A DNA stretch of 57,641 bases, taken from assembly GCA_947450765.1 (NCBI GenBank), contig CANFXC010000009.1, forward strand, positions 1-57,641, written 5' to 3'. Shown in pieces: positions 36,089 through 45,311 of the stretch. Numbering within the stretch: the stretch's first letter is position 1; every line of letters begins with the position of its first letter. Made by a program: the position numbers and the translations under genes. Under the pieces are notes generated by a model. It did not search any database. It had not been told where the DNA came from and saw nothing but the letters and a program-made list of their open reading frames with translations. The stretch is from Comamonadaceae bacterium (GTDB lineage Bacteria > Pseudomonadota > Gammaproteobacteria > Burkholderiales > Burkholderiaceae_C).

Positions 36089-36768
36089 GTGTGCAGGTCG
36101 GCCTCATAACAGCCGCAGGACATGCTTTTCAGTGCAGCTTCGTCTAACAACATGACATAGCCCCGGCTGTAGCTAATGAGGCCGCGCCGTTGAAGAGCGC
36201 TGGCCGCTTGCGTCACGCTTTCACGCCGCACACCGAGCATCAGAGAGAACACTTCATGCGTCAGAAAAATCTCGTTTGAGGTGAGCCGGTCGCGCGTCAT
36301 CAACAAGGCGCGCGCCAGCCGTTGCTCAACCGAATGGTGGTTGATGCAAACCGTCTGCTGCGCCAGCTGGCTGAGGCGCGCATTGGCATAGCGGTTGAGT
36401 ACCTCACGCAGGTAACTGCTGTGCTGCAGGTGCTGCTGCAAGCATGCTCGCGTCATGCGAAAGGCCCGCCCCGCCGCCTGCACGCGGGCGTGGAACGCTG
36501 AGTGTTCAACGTCAAACATCGCCGAGGTGTGGAACATGCCTTCAGGGCCCACCTGCGCGACAGCCATGTCGGCCGCCGCTGGCACCGGCAAGATGATGGA
36601 GACAAATCCCTCGACAGGAAACCACACATGCCTTGCCAGTTCACCAGCCGCGCAAACCATCTCGTGCAATTCAAGCTCAACCAGCTCGCTGTGCGCGAGC
36701 AGCCGACTGCGCTCCTGTGGCGGCAAAGCGGCAATCAATTGATTCGCCAGTGACAAATTTTTCTGCAC
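35983..36768 (-). CDS. Crp/Fnr-family transcriptional regulator
   Basis: 261 residues from the second of two GTG codons (36768), chosen for its seven-base spacing from AGGAG; the frame is open to 36825. It has a cyclic-nucleotide-like sensor domain (ELARHVWFPVEGFVSIILPV, VGPEGMFHTSAMFD) and a winged helix in the last third (EIFLTHEVFSLMLGVRRESV, then QAASALQRRGLISYSRGYV). No Fnr-type N-terminal cysteine cluster is seen, so it is not an iron-sulphur oxygen sensor of the classical kind. Its 3' end overlaps the metallopeptidase by 106 bases. It is divergent from gspD, with repeats in the gap that may be its operators. Confidence 0.9.
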   Translation of the reverse strand: MQKNLSLANQLIAALPPQERSRLLAHSELVELELHEMVCAAGELARHVWFPVEGFVSIILPVPAAADMAVAQVGPEGMFHTSAMFDVEHSAFHARVQAAGRAFRMTRACLQQHLQHSSYLREVLNRYANARLSQLAQQTVCINHHSVEQRLARALLMTRDRLTSNEIFLTHEVFSLMLGVRRESVTQAASALQRRGLISYSRGYVMLLDEAALKSMSCGCYEADLHTYERAFPEAGFIGARRPGVAIFSVLEDSPSAVTSR

Positions 36769-36881
36769 CACAACTCTCCTCCATCTGACGCGGGCTGACA
36801 CGCTGAAACAAGCCGTCAAAGTCATTGCAACTGCAATCAGCTTCAGCTTGCGCCCAACAGTTCGTAACGCTCTGTAGCTTG

Positions 36882-36899
36882 TATGTCGGGATATGTCGG
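36882..36899. promoter_or_regulatory. Direct repeat TATGTCGG, one helical turn apart
   Basis: TATGTCGG occurs at 36882-36889 and again at 36892-36899, a 10-bp period. Same-face spacing suits binding of a regulator dimer or two monomers. It lies 114-131 bases upstream of the Crp-like gene start. Confidence 0.35.
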
Positions 36900-36926
36900 T
36901 GTCTTAACGATTGCACACGGGTTTTT

Positions 36927-36940
36927 CACAGGTCCCTGTG
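36927..36940. promoter_or_regulatory. Palindrome CACAGGTCCCTGTG
   Basis: Six-bp arms CACAGG/CCTGTG around TC, midway between divergent regulator and gspD. Candidate operator; it is not the canonical Crp (TGTGA-N6-TCACA) or Fnr (TTGAT-N4-ATCAA) site. Confidence 0.35.
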
Positions 36941-37181
36941 TGGCGTGCTGAGCTACTGACTGGCCAGGTCACTCAGCAGCACATAAAAGCAGGCATAGAT
37001 TGCCGCGCTGCGCTCGGCGTTCCCAGCGACACACACCACCCATCGGCCGCCGCTCCAATTTGTGTGTGTCAACACACGTACGGGGACAACAGCAACATGC
37101 CGTCGGACATTAAAGTCTTTGAGTGTTGAGCGGATCTTTCTTTGTGTGACTGCGGCTATCGTGATGTCCTTGCTGATTTCT

Positions 37182-39272
37182 ATGAATTCAACCCTTGTTT
37201 GTCGACCTCCTTGGCGCGCACTCGCAGACGCTTGCGCTCACGCGCTGCTCACATGGCTGATCGCCGCCAGCGTGTGCAATTTGGCCATGGCGCAAGCGGT
37301 CAAAAGTCCGCAGATCACGCCGCGCCTTGGTGAACCGGTCACGCTGAACTTCGTCAACGCTGAGATCGACGCCGTCGCCCGCACCATGGCGACCATCACC
37401 GGCCGCAACGTGGTGGTTGACCCGCGCGTCAAAGGTACGCTGACACTGATCACTGAAAACCCGGTGGCGCCGTTGACAGCCTTCGGCCAGTTTGCGGCAC
37501 AGCTGCGGGTTCAAGGCTTTGCCGTGGTTGACGCGGCAGGTCTTTACAAGATCGTGCCCGAGGCCGAGGCCAAAATGCAGGGCGGCTCAGTCTCAGCCGG
37601 TGCGGTGCTGGGCAGCAGCAATCAGATCGTCACGCAAATATTCAAGCTCACACATGAAGCGGCCAACAACTTGTTGCCCGTGCTCCGGCCGCTGATCCCG
37701 CCCAACAACACCATCAGCGTGGACACTGGCAACAACGCGCTAGTGATCACCGACTATGCCGACAACCTGCAGCGCTTGGCCCGCATCATTGCCGCGCTGG
37801 ACATCGCCAACGCCAGCGACATCGACATCATTCCGCTCAAAAACTCACTGGCAACTGACCTTGTTCCACTGCTGGTCAAGCTGCTGGAACCAGGCGGGTC
37901 GGCGCCGGGTGAAAGCGCTTACCGCACCACATTGCTGGCTGAGCCGCGTGGCAATTCGCTGATCTTGCGGGCTGCCAATCCAGCCCGCGTGGCACTGGTC
38001 CGGTCCCTCGTCGACAAGCTCGACCGTCCGCCTGAACAGGGCGAGAACCCCAGCGGCAATATTCATGTTGTGTATTTGAAAAATGCGGATGCCGCGCAAT
38101 TGGCGGTGACCCTGCGCGCAGCCATCGCCAGCGATGCCGGGAGCGCCCTCTCGACGAGCACCCTGCCCACAGCCGCCGCGCGTCTGCCCGTCGCCACCAA
38201 TGTGAGCCTCTCGACGGCGGCAGTCTCATCACCCGTGCGACAACCGAATACCGGAGGCCAAATACAGGCTGACCCGTCCACCAACTCGCTCATCATCACG
38301 GCTCCGGACCCGCAGTACCGGCAATTGCGTGCCGTGATTGAGCAACTGGATTCACGGCGAGCCCAAGTCTATGTTGAAAGCTTGATCGCCGAAGTGAACA
38401 CCGACAAGGCCGCCGAGTTCGGCATTCAGTGGCAAGGGCCACTGGGACAAGCCGGCAACAACGTGATTGGTTTCTTAGGCACCAACTTTGGCACGGCAGG
38501 AAAAAATATCCTGGCGCTGTCGACGCAAGGGCTCAGCGGTGTTTCGGCCAACGGCGTCACCCCTGGCGCGGGTCTGAACATCGGTGCGGTCCAGCGTAGC
38601 AACGGTGTGTATGCCTTGGGGTTTTTAGCCCGTGCACTGGAGCAAACCGGCTCGGGCAATATTTTGTCCACGCCCAACTTGCTGACGCTCGACAACGAAG
38701 AGGCCAAAATCGTCATCGGCCAAAACGTCCCCTTCATCACGGGTCTCTATGCCAACACAGGCACAACAGTCAGCGGCACGGTCAACCCGTTCCAGACCAT
38801 TGAACGAAAAGACGTTGGGCTGACCTTGCGTGTGCGGCCGCAGATCAGTGAAAACGGAACCGTCAAATTAATCATCTCTCAAGAGGTCAGCAGTGTGGAT
38901 GCGACCTCCGTCAATTCTGCTTCCGGCCTCATCACCAACAAACGCTCCTTCGACTCGACGGTGCTGGTCGAAGACGGTGGCATTGTTGTTCTCGGTGGCT
39001 TGCTGCAAGATCAGTTCGCCGAAAATGAAGACAAAGTGCCGCTCTTGGGAAGCCTGCCACTGATCGGAAACTTGTTTAAAAATCAGACCCGAAGCCGAAA
39101 AAAAACCAACCTCATGGTTTTTATCCGACCCGTGGTGGTGCGAGACGCTACAGCGACCGACAGCCTATCGACCGATCGCTATGAACTGATGCGTGGGCAA
39201 CAACAAAATGCGCAACCTGCACGCAGCTTGTTGTTGCCCATCAACGAAGCGCCGATTCTAGAGAAACGCTGA
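37182..39272 (+). CDS. gspD: Type II secretion secretin GspD
   Basis: Outer-membrane channel of the type II secretion system. From the ATG at 37182 it has 696 residues and a signal peptide with a hydrophobic stretch LLTWLIAASVCNLAMAQA; an ATG at 37164 is also possible. The N0 domain starts with PRLGEPVTLNFVNAEIDAVA, N1-N3 repeats follow (NNLLPVLRPLIPPNNTISVD, IHVVYLKNADAAQLAVTLR, SLIITAPDPQYRQLRAVIEQLD), and the secretin core has NVPFITGLYANTG, IERKDVGLTLRVRPQI and EDGGIVVLGGLLQDQ. It heads a gspD-E-F unit. Confidence 0.96.
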   Translation: MNSTLVCRPPWRALADACAHALLTWLIAASVCNLAMAQAVKSPQITPRLGEPVTLNFVNAEIDAVARTMATITGRNVVVDPRVKGTLTLITENPVAPLTAFGQFAAQLRVQGFAVVDAAGLYKIVPEAEAKMQGGSVSAGAVLGSSNQIVTQIFKLTHEAANNLLPVLRPLIPPNNTISVDTGNNALVITDYADNLQRLARIIAALDIANASDIDIIPLKNSLATDLVPLLVKLLEPGGSAPGESAYRTTLLAEPRGNSLILRAANPARVALVRSLVDKLDRPPEQGENPSGNIHVVYLKNADAAQLAVTLRAAIASDAGSALSTSTLPTAAARLPVATNVSLSTAAVSSPVRQPNTGGQIQADPSTNSLIITAPDPQYRQLRAVIEQLDSRRAQVYVESLIAEVNTDKAAEFGIQWQGPLGQAGNNVIGFLGTNFGTAGKNILALSTQGLSGVSANGVTPGAGLNIGAVQRSNGVYALGFLARALEQTGSGNILSTPNLLTLDNEEAKIVIGQNVPFITGLYANTGTTVSGTVNPFQTIERKDVGLTLRVRPQISENGTVKLIISQEVSSVDATSVNSASGLITNKRSFDSTVLVEDGGIVVLGGLLQDQFAENEDKVPLLGSLPLIGNLFKNQTRSRKKTNLMVFIRPVVVRDATATDSLSTDRYELMRGQQQNAQPARSLLLPINEAPILEKR

Positions 39273-39273
39273 G

Positions 39274-40668
39274 ATGTTGCCACGCTACCCCTTGCCTTAC
39301 GCTTTTGCACGCACATTTCAACTGCTCCTTGAAATCGATGGCGACATGCTCACCTTGCGGCACTCTGGCAAACCTGCTCTCGGAGCGTGGAGTGAAGTCA
39401 TGCGCAAATACACCGTGAGCCAATTCGAAAGATGCGAATCGGCCCTGCTCGCGCAGCGCATCAGTACCGCCTACGCACAAGAGGAATCCAGCGCAGCAGC
39501 CGTGGCGAGTGAAGTTGAAAGCGATGTCGACGTCTCAAAGATGCTGCAAGAGTTGCCGGCCGTCGAAGACCTGCTGGCCACCAGCGGCGACGCACCCATC
39601 ATCCGGCTGCTGAATGCGCTGCTGACGCAAGCTGCGCGTGAGGGCGCCAGCGACATTCACATCGAGCCCTACGAGCAACACTCGGCGGTTCGTTTCAGGG
39701 TGGATGGCACGCTGCGTGAAGTGGTCAGGCCGAACCGCGCCCTGCACGCCGCGCTGATCTCGCGCCTGAAGATCATGGCTGACCTCGACATCGCTGAAAA
39801 GCGCTTGCCGCAAGACGGTCGGATTTCGCTGCGCATCGGCACCCGTGCGATTGATGTGCGGGTCAGCACGCTGCCGAACGCGCATGGTGAACGCGCCGTA
39901 CTGCGGCTGCTCGACAAGAGCAGTGCCAAGCTGAACCTCGAAGCCGTGGGTATGGAGGGCAACACGCTGCAACGCTTCACGCGACTGCTGAAGCAGCCGC
40001 ATGGTATTGTGCTGGTCACCGGCCCGACGGGTTCGGGCAAGACCACCACCTTGTATGCCGCGTTGAGTCTGTTTGACGCCGACACCAGCAACATCATGAC
40101 GGTGGAAGACCCTGTCGAATATGAAATTCCTGGCGTCGGCCAAACCCAAGTGAATGCGCGCATTGAGTTGAGCTTTGCGCGGGCGTTGCGGGCCATCTTG
40201 CGGCAAGACCCGGACATCATCATGATCGGCGAGATACGTGACTTTGAGACGGCCCAGATCGCCATTCAAGCCTCCCTCACCGGCCACTTGGTACTGGCGA
40301 CACTGCACACCAACGACGCCAGCAGCGCGGTCACTCGGCTGATCGACATGGGGGTTGATGCTTACTTGCTGAGCTCGTCACTGCTCGGTGTTTTAGCCCA
40401 ACGCTTGGTGCGCAAAATCTGTCATGTGTGCGCGGGAAAAGGCTGCGCAAGCTGTGCCCAAACGGGCTACGCCGGTCGCACCGGCGTGTTCGAATTATTG
40501 GTGGCAGATGACGCCATCCGCGCCATGATTCACCGTGGTGATTCAGAAGCCAATATCCGCGCGCAAGCCGTTCAAATGGGCATGACCCTCATGCGAGATG
40601 ACGCGCAGCGCTTGATTGATGCCGGCATCACGTCTGCCGCTGAAGTCGCCCGCGTGACGCGGGATTAA
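39274..40668 (+). CDS. gspE: Type II secretion ATPase GspE
   Basis: Cytoplasmic hexameric ATPase powering pseudopilus assembly. The 464-residue protein has a short N-terminal domain. It continues with APIIRLLNALLTQAAREGAS, DIHIEPYEQHSAVRFRVDG, Walker A GPTGSGKTTTLYA (from Gly250), VEDPVEYEIPGVGQTQVN, Walker B region ILRQDPDIIMIGEIRD and the His box GHLVLATLHTNDA. The zinc module is compressed to CHVCAGKGCASC (Cys383 on): CX2C-X4-CX2C instead of the long-loop form I know from classical GspE proteins. It starts one base after the gspD stop. Confidence 0.96.
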   Translation: MLPRYPLPYAFARTFQLLLEIDGDMLTLRHSGKPALGAWSEVMRKYTVSQFERCESALLAQRISTAYAQEESSAAAVASEVESDVDVSKMLQELPAVEDLLATSGDAPIIRLLNALLTQAAREGASDIHIEPYEQHSAVRFRVDGTLREVVRPNRALHAALISRLKIMADLDIAEKRLPQDGRISLRIGTRAIDVRVSTLPNAHGERAVLRLLDKSSAKLNLEAVGMEGNTLQRFTRLLKQPHGIVLVTGPTGSGKTTTLYAALSLFDADTSNIMTVEDPVEYEIPGVGQTQVNARIELSFARALRAILRQDPDIIMIGEIRDFETAQIAIQASLTGHLVLATLHTNDASSAVTRLIDMGVDAYLLSSSLLGVLAQRLVRKICHVCAGKGCASCAQTGYAGRTGVFELLVADDAIRAMIHRGDSEANIRAQAVQMGMTLMRDDAQRLIDAGITSAAEVARVTRD

Positions 40669-40694
40669 GACAATCAAGGCAACGCAGGTTTTTC

Positions 40695-41906
40695 ATGCCG
40701 GCTTTTTCATACGAAGCACTCAACCTCCAGGGGCGGCTCTGCAAGGGCGTGGTCGAAGCTGACACCGTGCGCACAGCGCGCAGCGTGTTGCGCACGCAAA
40801 CGCTGATCCCGTTGCACATCGAGGCCGTGAGCCGTGGCACTGGCTTGAACTATGCCATCTTCGCCTCCCGCACCTTCAGCGCCAGCGAGTTGTCAGTCTG
40901 GACACGCCAACTTGCCGGGCTGATCCATGCCGGTCTGCCCATCGAACGCGCCCTGACAGCTCTCACGGAAGAAGCAGAAGACCTGCGCCAGCGTGACTTG
41001 GTCGCGACGTTGCGCGCCGATGTCAATGCCGGATCGTCGTTTGCCGCCGCCCTCTCGCACCACAGCCGTGATTTTCCATTGATCTACGTCAGCGTGGTCG
41101 GTGCGGGTGAGGCCAGCGGCCAACTCGGGCAGGTCCTGCAGCGCCTTGCGGATGACCTGGAAGAAGCTCGCAACCTGCGAGCCAAGCTGCTGGGGGCTGC
41201 GATTTATCCCGCCATCGTCACGCTGGTGGCGTTGACCATTGTGATTTTCCTAGTCAGCTATGTGGTGCCGCAAGTGGCGTCGGTGTTCATCGGCAGCAAA
41301 CGCGCTCTGCCATTTCTCACCGTGGCTTTGCTGGGGCTGAGTGACTTTGTACGGGCGTGGGGCTTGGCGCTGCTGGGCGCGCTGGCACTGGCGCTGATGG
41401 CTGCACGTCTTGCGCTGCGCAAGCCGGCTCTGCAAGTGCGTTTCGATGCTGGCTGGCTGCGGCTACCGCTGATCGGGCGGCTGGCGCGTCACTACAACGC
41501 GGCGCGTTTCGCCGGTACGCTGGCCATGCTGGTCGGTGCTGGCGTGCCGATTCTCAAAGCCTTGCAAGCGGCCGCTGAAACGCTCTCGAACCAGGCCATG
41601 CGCGCCGACGCATTGGACGTCCTGACACAGATCCGCGAAGGCTCGCCGTTTGGTCTGGCCATCGCACACAAAAAACGCTTCCCGGGTTTGCTCAGCATGT
41701 TTGCGCGGCTTGGCGAGCAGACCGGCGAATTGCCCCTGATGCTGCAACGCGCCGCGGCTCAGTTGTCGACCGAGGTACAGCGACGCGCGATGAATCTGGC
41801 GACTATTTTGGAGCCGCTGCTGATCGTCCTGATGGGGGGCGCCGTGATGCTGATTGTGCTGGCTGTGTTGCTGCCGATCATCCAGCTCAATCAACTGGTG
41901 CGCTGA
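40695..41906 (+). CDS. gspF: Type II secretion inner-membrane platform protein GspF
   Basis: Polytopic platform protein contacting GspE and GspL. The 403-residue protein has two homologous T2SSF domains: LSVWTRQLAGLIHAGLPIERAL and ARFAGTLAMLVGAGVPILKAL, each followed by GEASGQLGQVLQRLADDLEEA or GEQTGELPLMLQRAAAQLSTE. Three membrane segments are seen, the last near the C-terminus (LLIVLMGGAVMLIVLAVLLP). It ends three bases from the end of the oppositely oriented gspM. Confidence 0.96.
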   Translation: MPAFSYEALNLQGRLCKGVVEADTVRTARSVLRTQTLIPLHIEAVSRGTGLNYAIFASRTFSASELSVWTRQLAGLIHAGLPIERALTALTEEAEDLRQRDLVATLRADVNAGSSFAAALSHHSRDFPLIYVSVVGAGEASGQLGQVLQRLADDLEEARNLRAKLLGAAIYPAIVTLVALTIVIFLVSYVVPQVASVFIGSKRALPFLTVALLGLSDFVRAWGLALLGALALALMAARLALRKPALQVRFDAGWLRLPLIGRLARHYNAARFAGTLAMLVGAGVPILKALQAAAETLSNQAMRADALDVLTQIREGSPFGLAIAHKKRFPGLLSMFARLGEQTGELPLMLQRAAAQLSTEVQRRAMNLATILEPLLIVLMGGAVMLIVLAVLLPIIQLNQLVR

Positions 41907-41909
41907 CCC

Positions 41910-42389
41910 TCAACGCGGCGGCAGTGTCATCACCAGCGTGCCGCTCCAGAGCGCCTCTTCAGACTGTGTTTCGCGGGCGAGTCGGGCTTCTATGGGAACA
42001 GCGTGCGCTTCTGTGCGGGCGCGGGCCAGCCACTCAGCCACAGCTTGGGCCGGTGTCGCCCGCAACACCAGATGGGCACGCTGATCGCTGATGCTGATCT
42101 CGGTGTTGCCGCCCAACAGGCTGATCGACGCTTGCAATCTGGTGATGGCCTCTGCCTGGTCGAGTGGCGGCTGCGCCTGCAAGGTTTGAGCGCGGACTTG
42201 CAATTGACGCAGGGTCTGCAACTCTGCGTTAGCTTGCTGCTGCGCCTTCGGATTGGCGCGAACACTCTGCACCGCCGGCAACACGCCCACGCCGATCAGC
42301 AGCGCCAAACCCAACACACCGACACCCAGCGCAAGCCACCGCTGCCGGCGCAGTCCGAGCACAGCGAAGCGTTCTGACAAGCTTGGCAT
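41910..42389 (-). CDS. gspM: Type II secretion protein GspM
   Basis: Bitopic inner-membrane protein that pairs with GspL in the assembly platform. The 159-residue protein starts MPSLSERFAVLGLRRQRWLA; it has one membrane helix (LALGVGVLGLALLIGVGVL), then a coiled-coil-like Gln/Ala-rich stretch and a small periplasmic ferredoxin-like domain. The start overlaps the gspL stop by one base (TGATG). It is the last gene of the minus-strand gspG-M operon; no gspN follows. Confidence 0.88.
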   Translation of the reverse strand: MPSLSERFAVLGLRRQRWLALGVGVLGLALLIGVGVLPAVQSVRANPKAQQQANAELQTLRQLQVRAQTLQAQPPLDQAEAITRLQASISLLGGNTEISISDQRAHLVLRATPAQAVAEWLARARTEAHAVPIEARLARETQSEEALWSGTLVMTLPPR

Positions 42390-43612
42390 CAACGCCGCCC
42401 TGACGTGGCGAGCGTCGCTGAGGATGCGACACTGGGCTGCATCAACCAATGGACACCGTCGCGGTTGATGCTGTAGCCATGCGCAGTCAAGCCAACGCTC
42501 AGCGTCCTGGCCTCATCCGCATTCAGCTCGAGCCCGATCAAACGCAGCTGACCACTCGTGTAGTCCAAGCCTTTGAGGCTGTTACCGGCCGGCAAGTCAC
42601 GATTCAGTGCGCCGAGCATGACATCCAAGTCAGCCACGGCAGGTGCCGCGTGGGCCTGCTCCAACAGCCGCACCTCACGGCCCATTTGCACGGGCACATC
42701 GACGATGGTTTTCAAATTGGGGAAGCTGCGCGTCAGCATGTTTTTCATCGCCTCATGCTTGACCGCCAGTTGCTGTTGCCCCACCCAAGCCAGCGCATTC
42801 AAGCCAAGCACATTGACACTGACCACCGCGATGGCCGCCCAGCGCATCAGTCGCCAGCGGGGCGCTCTCAGCCATTCGAGTTTGCCGCGATCAGCGAGGT
42901 TGCGCATCTGCAATCGCTTAGACAAATCCCAGGCTGAGGCGATCACTTGAGGCATGCGCTCTGCCGCCGACAGCGGCGTGACTGGCCGCAGCAAGATCTG
43001 ACTGGCCAGCGCAGCCAACGCAGGCTCGGCGCTGACGCTGATACTGGCGTTGTCCGTCAGCCCAAATCCCTTCAGCAGCTCTGCAGTCAATGGAAACATA
43101 CCAAGACCGATGTCACCGCTGACCACCACTTGCGGGTCTTTCAGAGTGCCGGTGACGTGCAACCGAATGGGCGCCGCTGGCGGCCCCCATTCGGGCACCA
43201 CACGCGAGACCGGACGCTTGGCCGCCTCCAAACCTTGCACCGCCATGGCCAACCAGCGCCGATCACAGACGGACACCCATTGCGTCATGCCCGGCTTGAA
43301 AACGGGCGGCAAGGTGAAATGCAGCACACGGGAGTCATCCAGTAATTTATCTTCCAGCAGACCCTCGAGGACTGCGCGCATACGGGTCGAGCTAGGCGTC
43401 ACCCCTTCGGGCAACGTCACTTGGTGCCATGACAACGCGCGCAGCGGCGCGGTGGCCATGCAAACATCACCCAGCTTGTCGATCAACGGGAGCGCCTCGG
43501 CCCTGGCCCGACCGGACTGCGCCGCAGTCACGCCATCATCCGTGACGACGAAATCGAATTCAGTCTGCGCTGAGACGGCCTCCAGTGGCAGCGAAATGAT
43601 CAGGGTGCTCAT
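42389..43612 (-). CDS. gspL: Type II secretion protein GspL
   Basis: Links the GspE ATPase to the inner membrane. The protein (407 residues from the ATG at 43612, MSTLIISLPLEAV) has an actin-like cytoplasmic domain (residues 1-260, with HQVTLPEGVTPSSTRMRAVL and LLEDKLLDD), a membrane helix (WAAIAVVSVNVLGLNALAWV) and a periplasmic domain. An N-terminal extension is open but would overlap gspK more. The start overlaps the gspK stop by four bases, the end overlaps gspM by one base. Confidence 0.9.
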   Translation of the reverse strand: MSTLIISLPLEAVSAQTEFDFVVTDDGVTAAQSGRARAEALPLIDKLGDVCMATAPLRALSWHQVTLPEGVTPSSTRMRAVLEGLLEDKLLDDSRVLHFTLPPVFKPGMTQWVSVCDRRWLAMAVQGLEAAKRPVSRVVPEWGPPAAPIRLHVTGTLKDPQVVVSGDIGLGMFPLTAELLKGFGLTDNASISVSAEPALAALASQILLRPVTPLSAAERMPQVIASAWDLSKRLQMRNLADRGKLEWLRAPRWRLMRWAAIAVVSVNVLGLNALAWVGQQQLAVKHEAMKNMLTRSFPNLKTIVDVPVQMGREVRLLEQAHAAPAVADLDVMLGALNRDLPAGNSLKGLDYTSGQLRLIGLELNADEARTLSVGLTAHGYSINRDGVHWLMQPSVASSATLATSGRR

Positions 43613-44598
43613 GGGCTTGATGGCCATGCCGGCGTGGTCTTGCGCAGTGGATTTTCTGCCGCGACAGTGCGCCGGCGCCACAAGGTTTGCACGCTGCCGC
43701 CATCTCGCTGTAACAAGGCGTTCTCGGCCACGCTGACGGGCCCCAGCCAGATCTCGGTGTGCAGCTCAAAAAAGCGCGAGCTGACGCTGTATTGCCCCTC
43801 GCTCTGCAGATCAAAGATGCCGGTGTCCGCAACCGTTTTGAATGGCGTGGACAGCCGCTCAGCCACGATGCGCTCAGCCTCCGCACGCTTGAAACTGGGC
43901 AATAAACTTTGCAGCACCTCGACACTGGCCGTGTTGAGGTTGACTGGCGTGCGATGGGGTAGCAGTGTCACATGCGCTTGCAGCGCGTCCAAGGTGGCCG
44001 GCGCCAGCCCCAGCCAAACCAGTTGCGACATCTGTTGCGGCAGCAGCACTGATCCAGCGGATGCCGTACCAGCGCCTGCAACATTGCGCGCGGAGCTGGC
44101 CAGCCGCAGATTGCGAGATAAGGTCACCAGTTGTTCAGGCGGCAACTTGAGAACTTCAAACAACTTGTCAAACGCCTGCAGCCACACTGGCGACAGCGCT
44201 TGGTTTTCCAACAGATTGAGCAGATTCATTTTCCCCTGCGCGTCGCTGAGTCGTTGCGATACAAATGGTGCCACGGGTGCACTCAATGGCGCCTCGGCAA
44301 GACCACCCGCCCAAAAAGCATCCAGCGGCATATTGACAACCGCTTGCGCCCCCGCGGGTGCCTCATCGCGCAACCGGGCGCGCGCCCAGTCGTGCGCGCC
44401 ATCCAACAGCCAGCCGGCTTGCAAACGACCTCGCTCAGCGGTCTCGACTTCAATGCTGCGCCATTCCAGCCAGAACGCCTGACTTGCAAAAGCCGCCACC
44501 AGTGCCACCGTGAGCAAAGCTGCCAACAACGCACTGCCTCTGGCTGCGTGTGGCCAACGCGGCACGGGCCAGACCTTGCGACACTTGTCCGTCGTCAT
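43609..44598 (-). CDS. gspK: Type II secretion minor pseudopilin GspK
   Basis: Large minor pseudopilin at the tip of the pseudopilus. The 329-residue protein has a prepilin leader ending AARG with cleavage before SALLAALLTVALVAAFASQ (Gly21/Ser22); as in other GspK proteins the glutamate at position 5 is missing. It then has the GspK helical insertion with LSDAQGKMNLLNLLEN and TPVNLNTASVEVLQSLLPSF. It overlaps gspJ and gspL by four bases each. Confidence 0.93.
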   Translation of the reverse strand: MTTDKCRKVWPVPRWPHAARGSALLAALLTVALVAAFASQAFWLEWRSIEVETAERGRLQAGWLLDGAHDWARARLRDEAPAGAQAVVNMPLDAFWAGGLAEAPLSAPVAPFVSQRLSDAQGKMNLLNLLENQALSPVWLQAFDKLFEVLKLPPEQLVTLSRNLRLASSARNVAGAGTASAGSVLLPQQMSQLVWLGLAPATLDALQAHVTLLPHRTPVNLNTASVEVLQSLLPSFKRAEAERIVAERLSTPFKTVADTGIFDLQSEGQYSVSSRFFELHTEIWLGPVSVAENALLQRDGGSVQTLWRRRTVAAENPLRKTTPAWPSSP

Positions 44599-45311
44599 CG
44601 CATCACCACCGATGCAGGGTTGAACCAGTCGCTGCGGAGGCTACCAGACAAAGCCCCGCCCGATGGCAATTCAAGCAGCAGTCGCAGGCCTTCGGGGGTG
44701 TCGCTCAAATTGGCCACCACGGCATTGGCCTGCAAGGCGCGCCGGCCACCACCCGATCCGACCAGCGTGTTCGACGGCACCCATTGCCCGTTCGCGTAGT
44801 AGGCCAACTGCCAACTGCTGAGCGGTGTCACCGCCACTGCGCTGCCACCGCTGGCAGCCGTGTTGTCATCGCGCTCATCACGATCTGTTTGCGCCCACAC
44901 GGCCGCCTGCTGCCAAGCGTTAATCAACTCGGTGCGCTGGCTCAGCGGTTCAGACTGCCAACGCACCCACTGCGGCGATCCGGCCACGCTGCGCAGCGTC
45001 CAAGCCACCACCAACAAAGCCTCAGCGCTGCCAACAGGGCTGCTGCGAACCATCCGCAGCACGTGACCGTCCCAGTCCAGCGCATTCACATCCGGCGTTT
45101 CCACCAGGCGGTCTAAGTCGACGGCCCACTGCGCCAAGCCTATCTGTAAGCCACCGATGCTGGCGCTGCTGTCGCGTGTGACTTGGGCGACGCGCAGCAT
45201 CGCGTCCAAGCCGCGCCAACTCATGAGGGCCAGCAATGCCATCAGGCTCAGAGCCACCAAGACCTCGACCAAGGTGAAACCTCTCAAACGCTGAACAGGT
45301 ATCGACCGCAT
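44595..45311 (-). CDS. gspJ: Type II secretion minor pseudopilin GspJ
   Basis: Minor pseudopilin of the tip complex. The 238-residue protein has the prepilin motif RLRGFTLVEVLVALSLMALL (cleavage Gly11/Phe12, Glu at position 5), then WRGLDAMLRV and a beta-rich domain. The ATG at 45311 overlaps the gspI stop by one base; a TTG one codon earlier is also open. Confidence 0.93.
   Translation of the reverse strand: MRSIPVQRLRGFTLVEVLVALSLMALLALMSWRGLDAMLRVAQVTRDSSASIGGLQIGLAQWAVDLDRLVETPDVNALDWDGHVLRMVRSSPVGSAEALLVVAWTLRSVAGSPQWVRWQSEPLSQRTELINAWQQAAVWAQTDRDERDDNTAASGGSAVAVTPLSSWQLAYYANGQWVPSNTLVGSGGGRRALQANAVVANLSDTPEGLRLLLELPSGGALSGSLRSDWFNPASVVMR

Larger units (their letters stand above)
36769..37181. 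other. 413-base gap between the Crp-like gene and gspD
   Basis: No supported gene. It contains a TATGTCGG direct repeat at 10-base spacing (36882 and 36892), a 14-base palindrome CACAGGTCCCTGTG (36927-36940), and GTGTGTCAACACAC (37064-37077). The frame of gspD is open back to 37062, so its translated start may be as early as that, though 37182 gives the best signal peptide. Confidence 0.6.
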
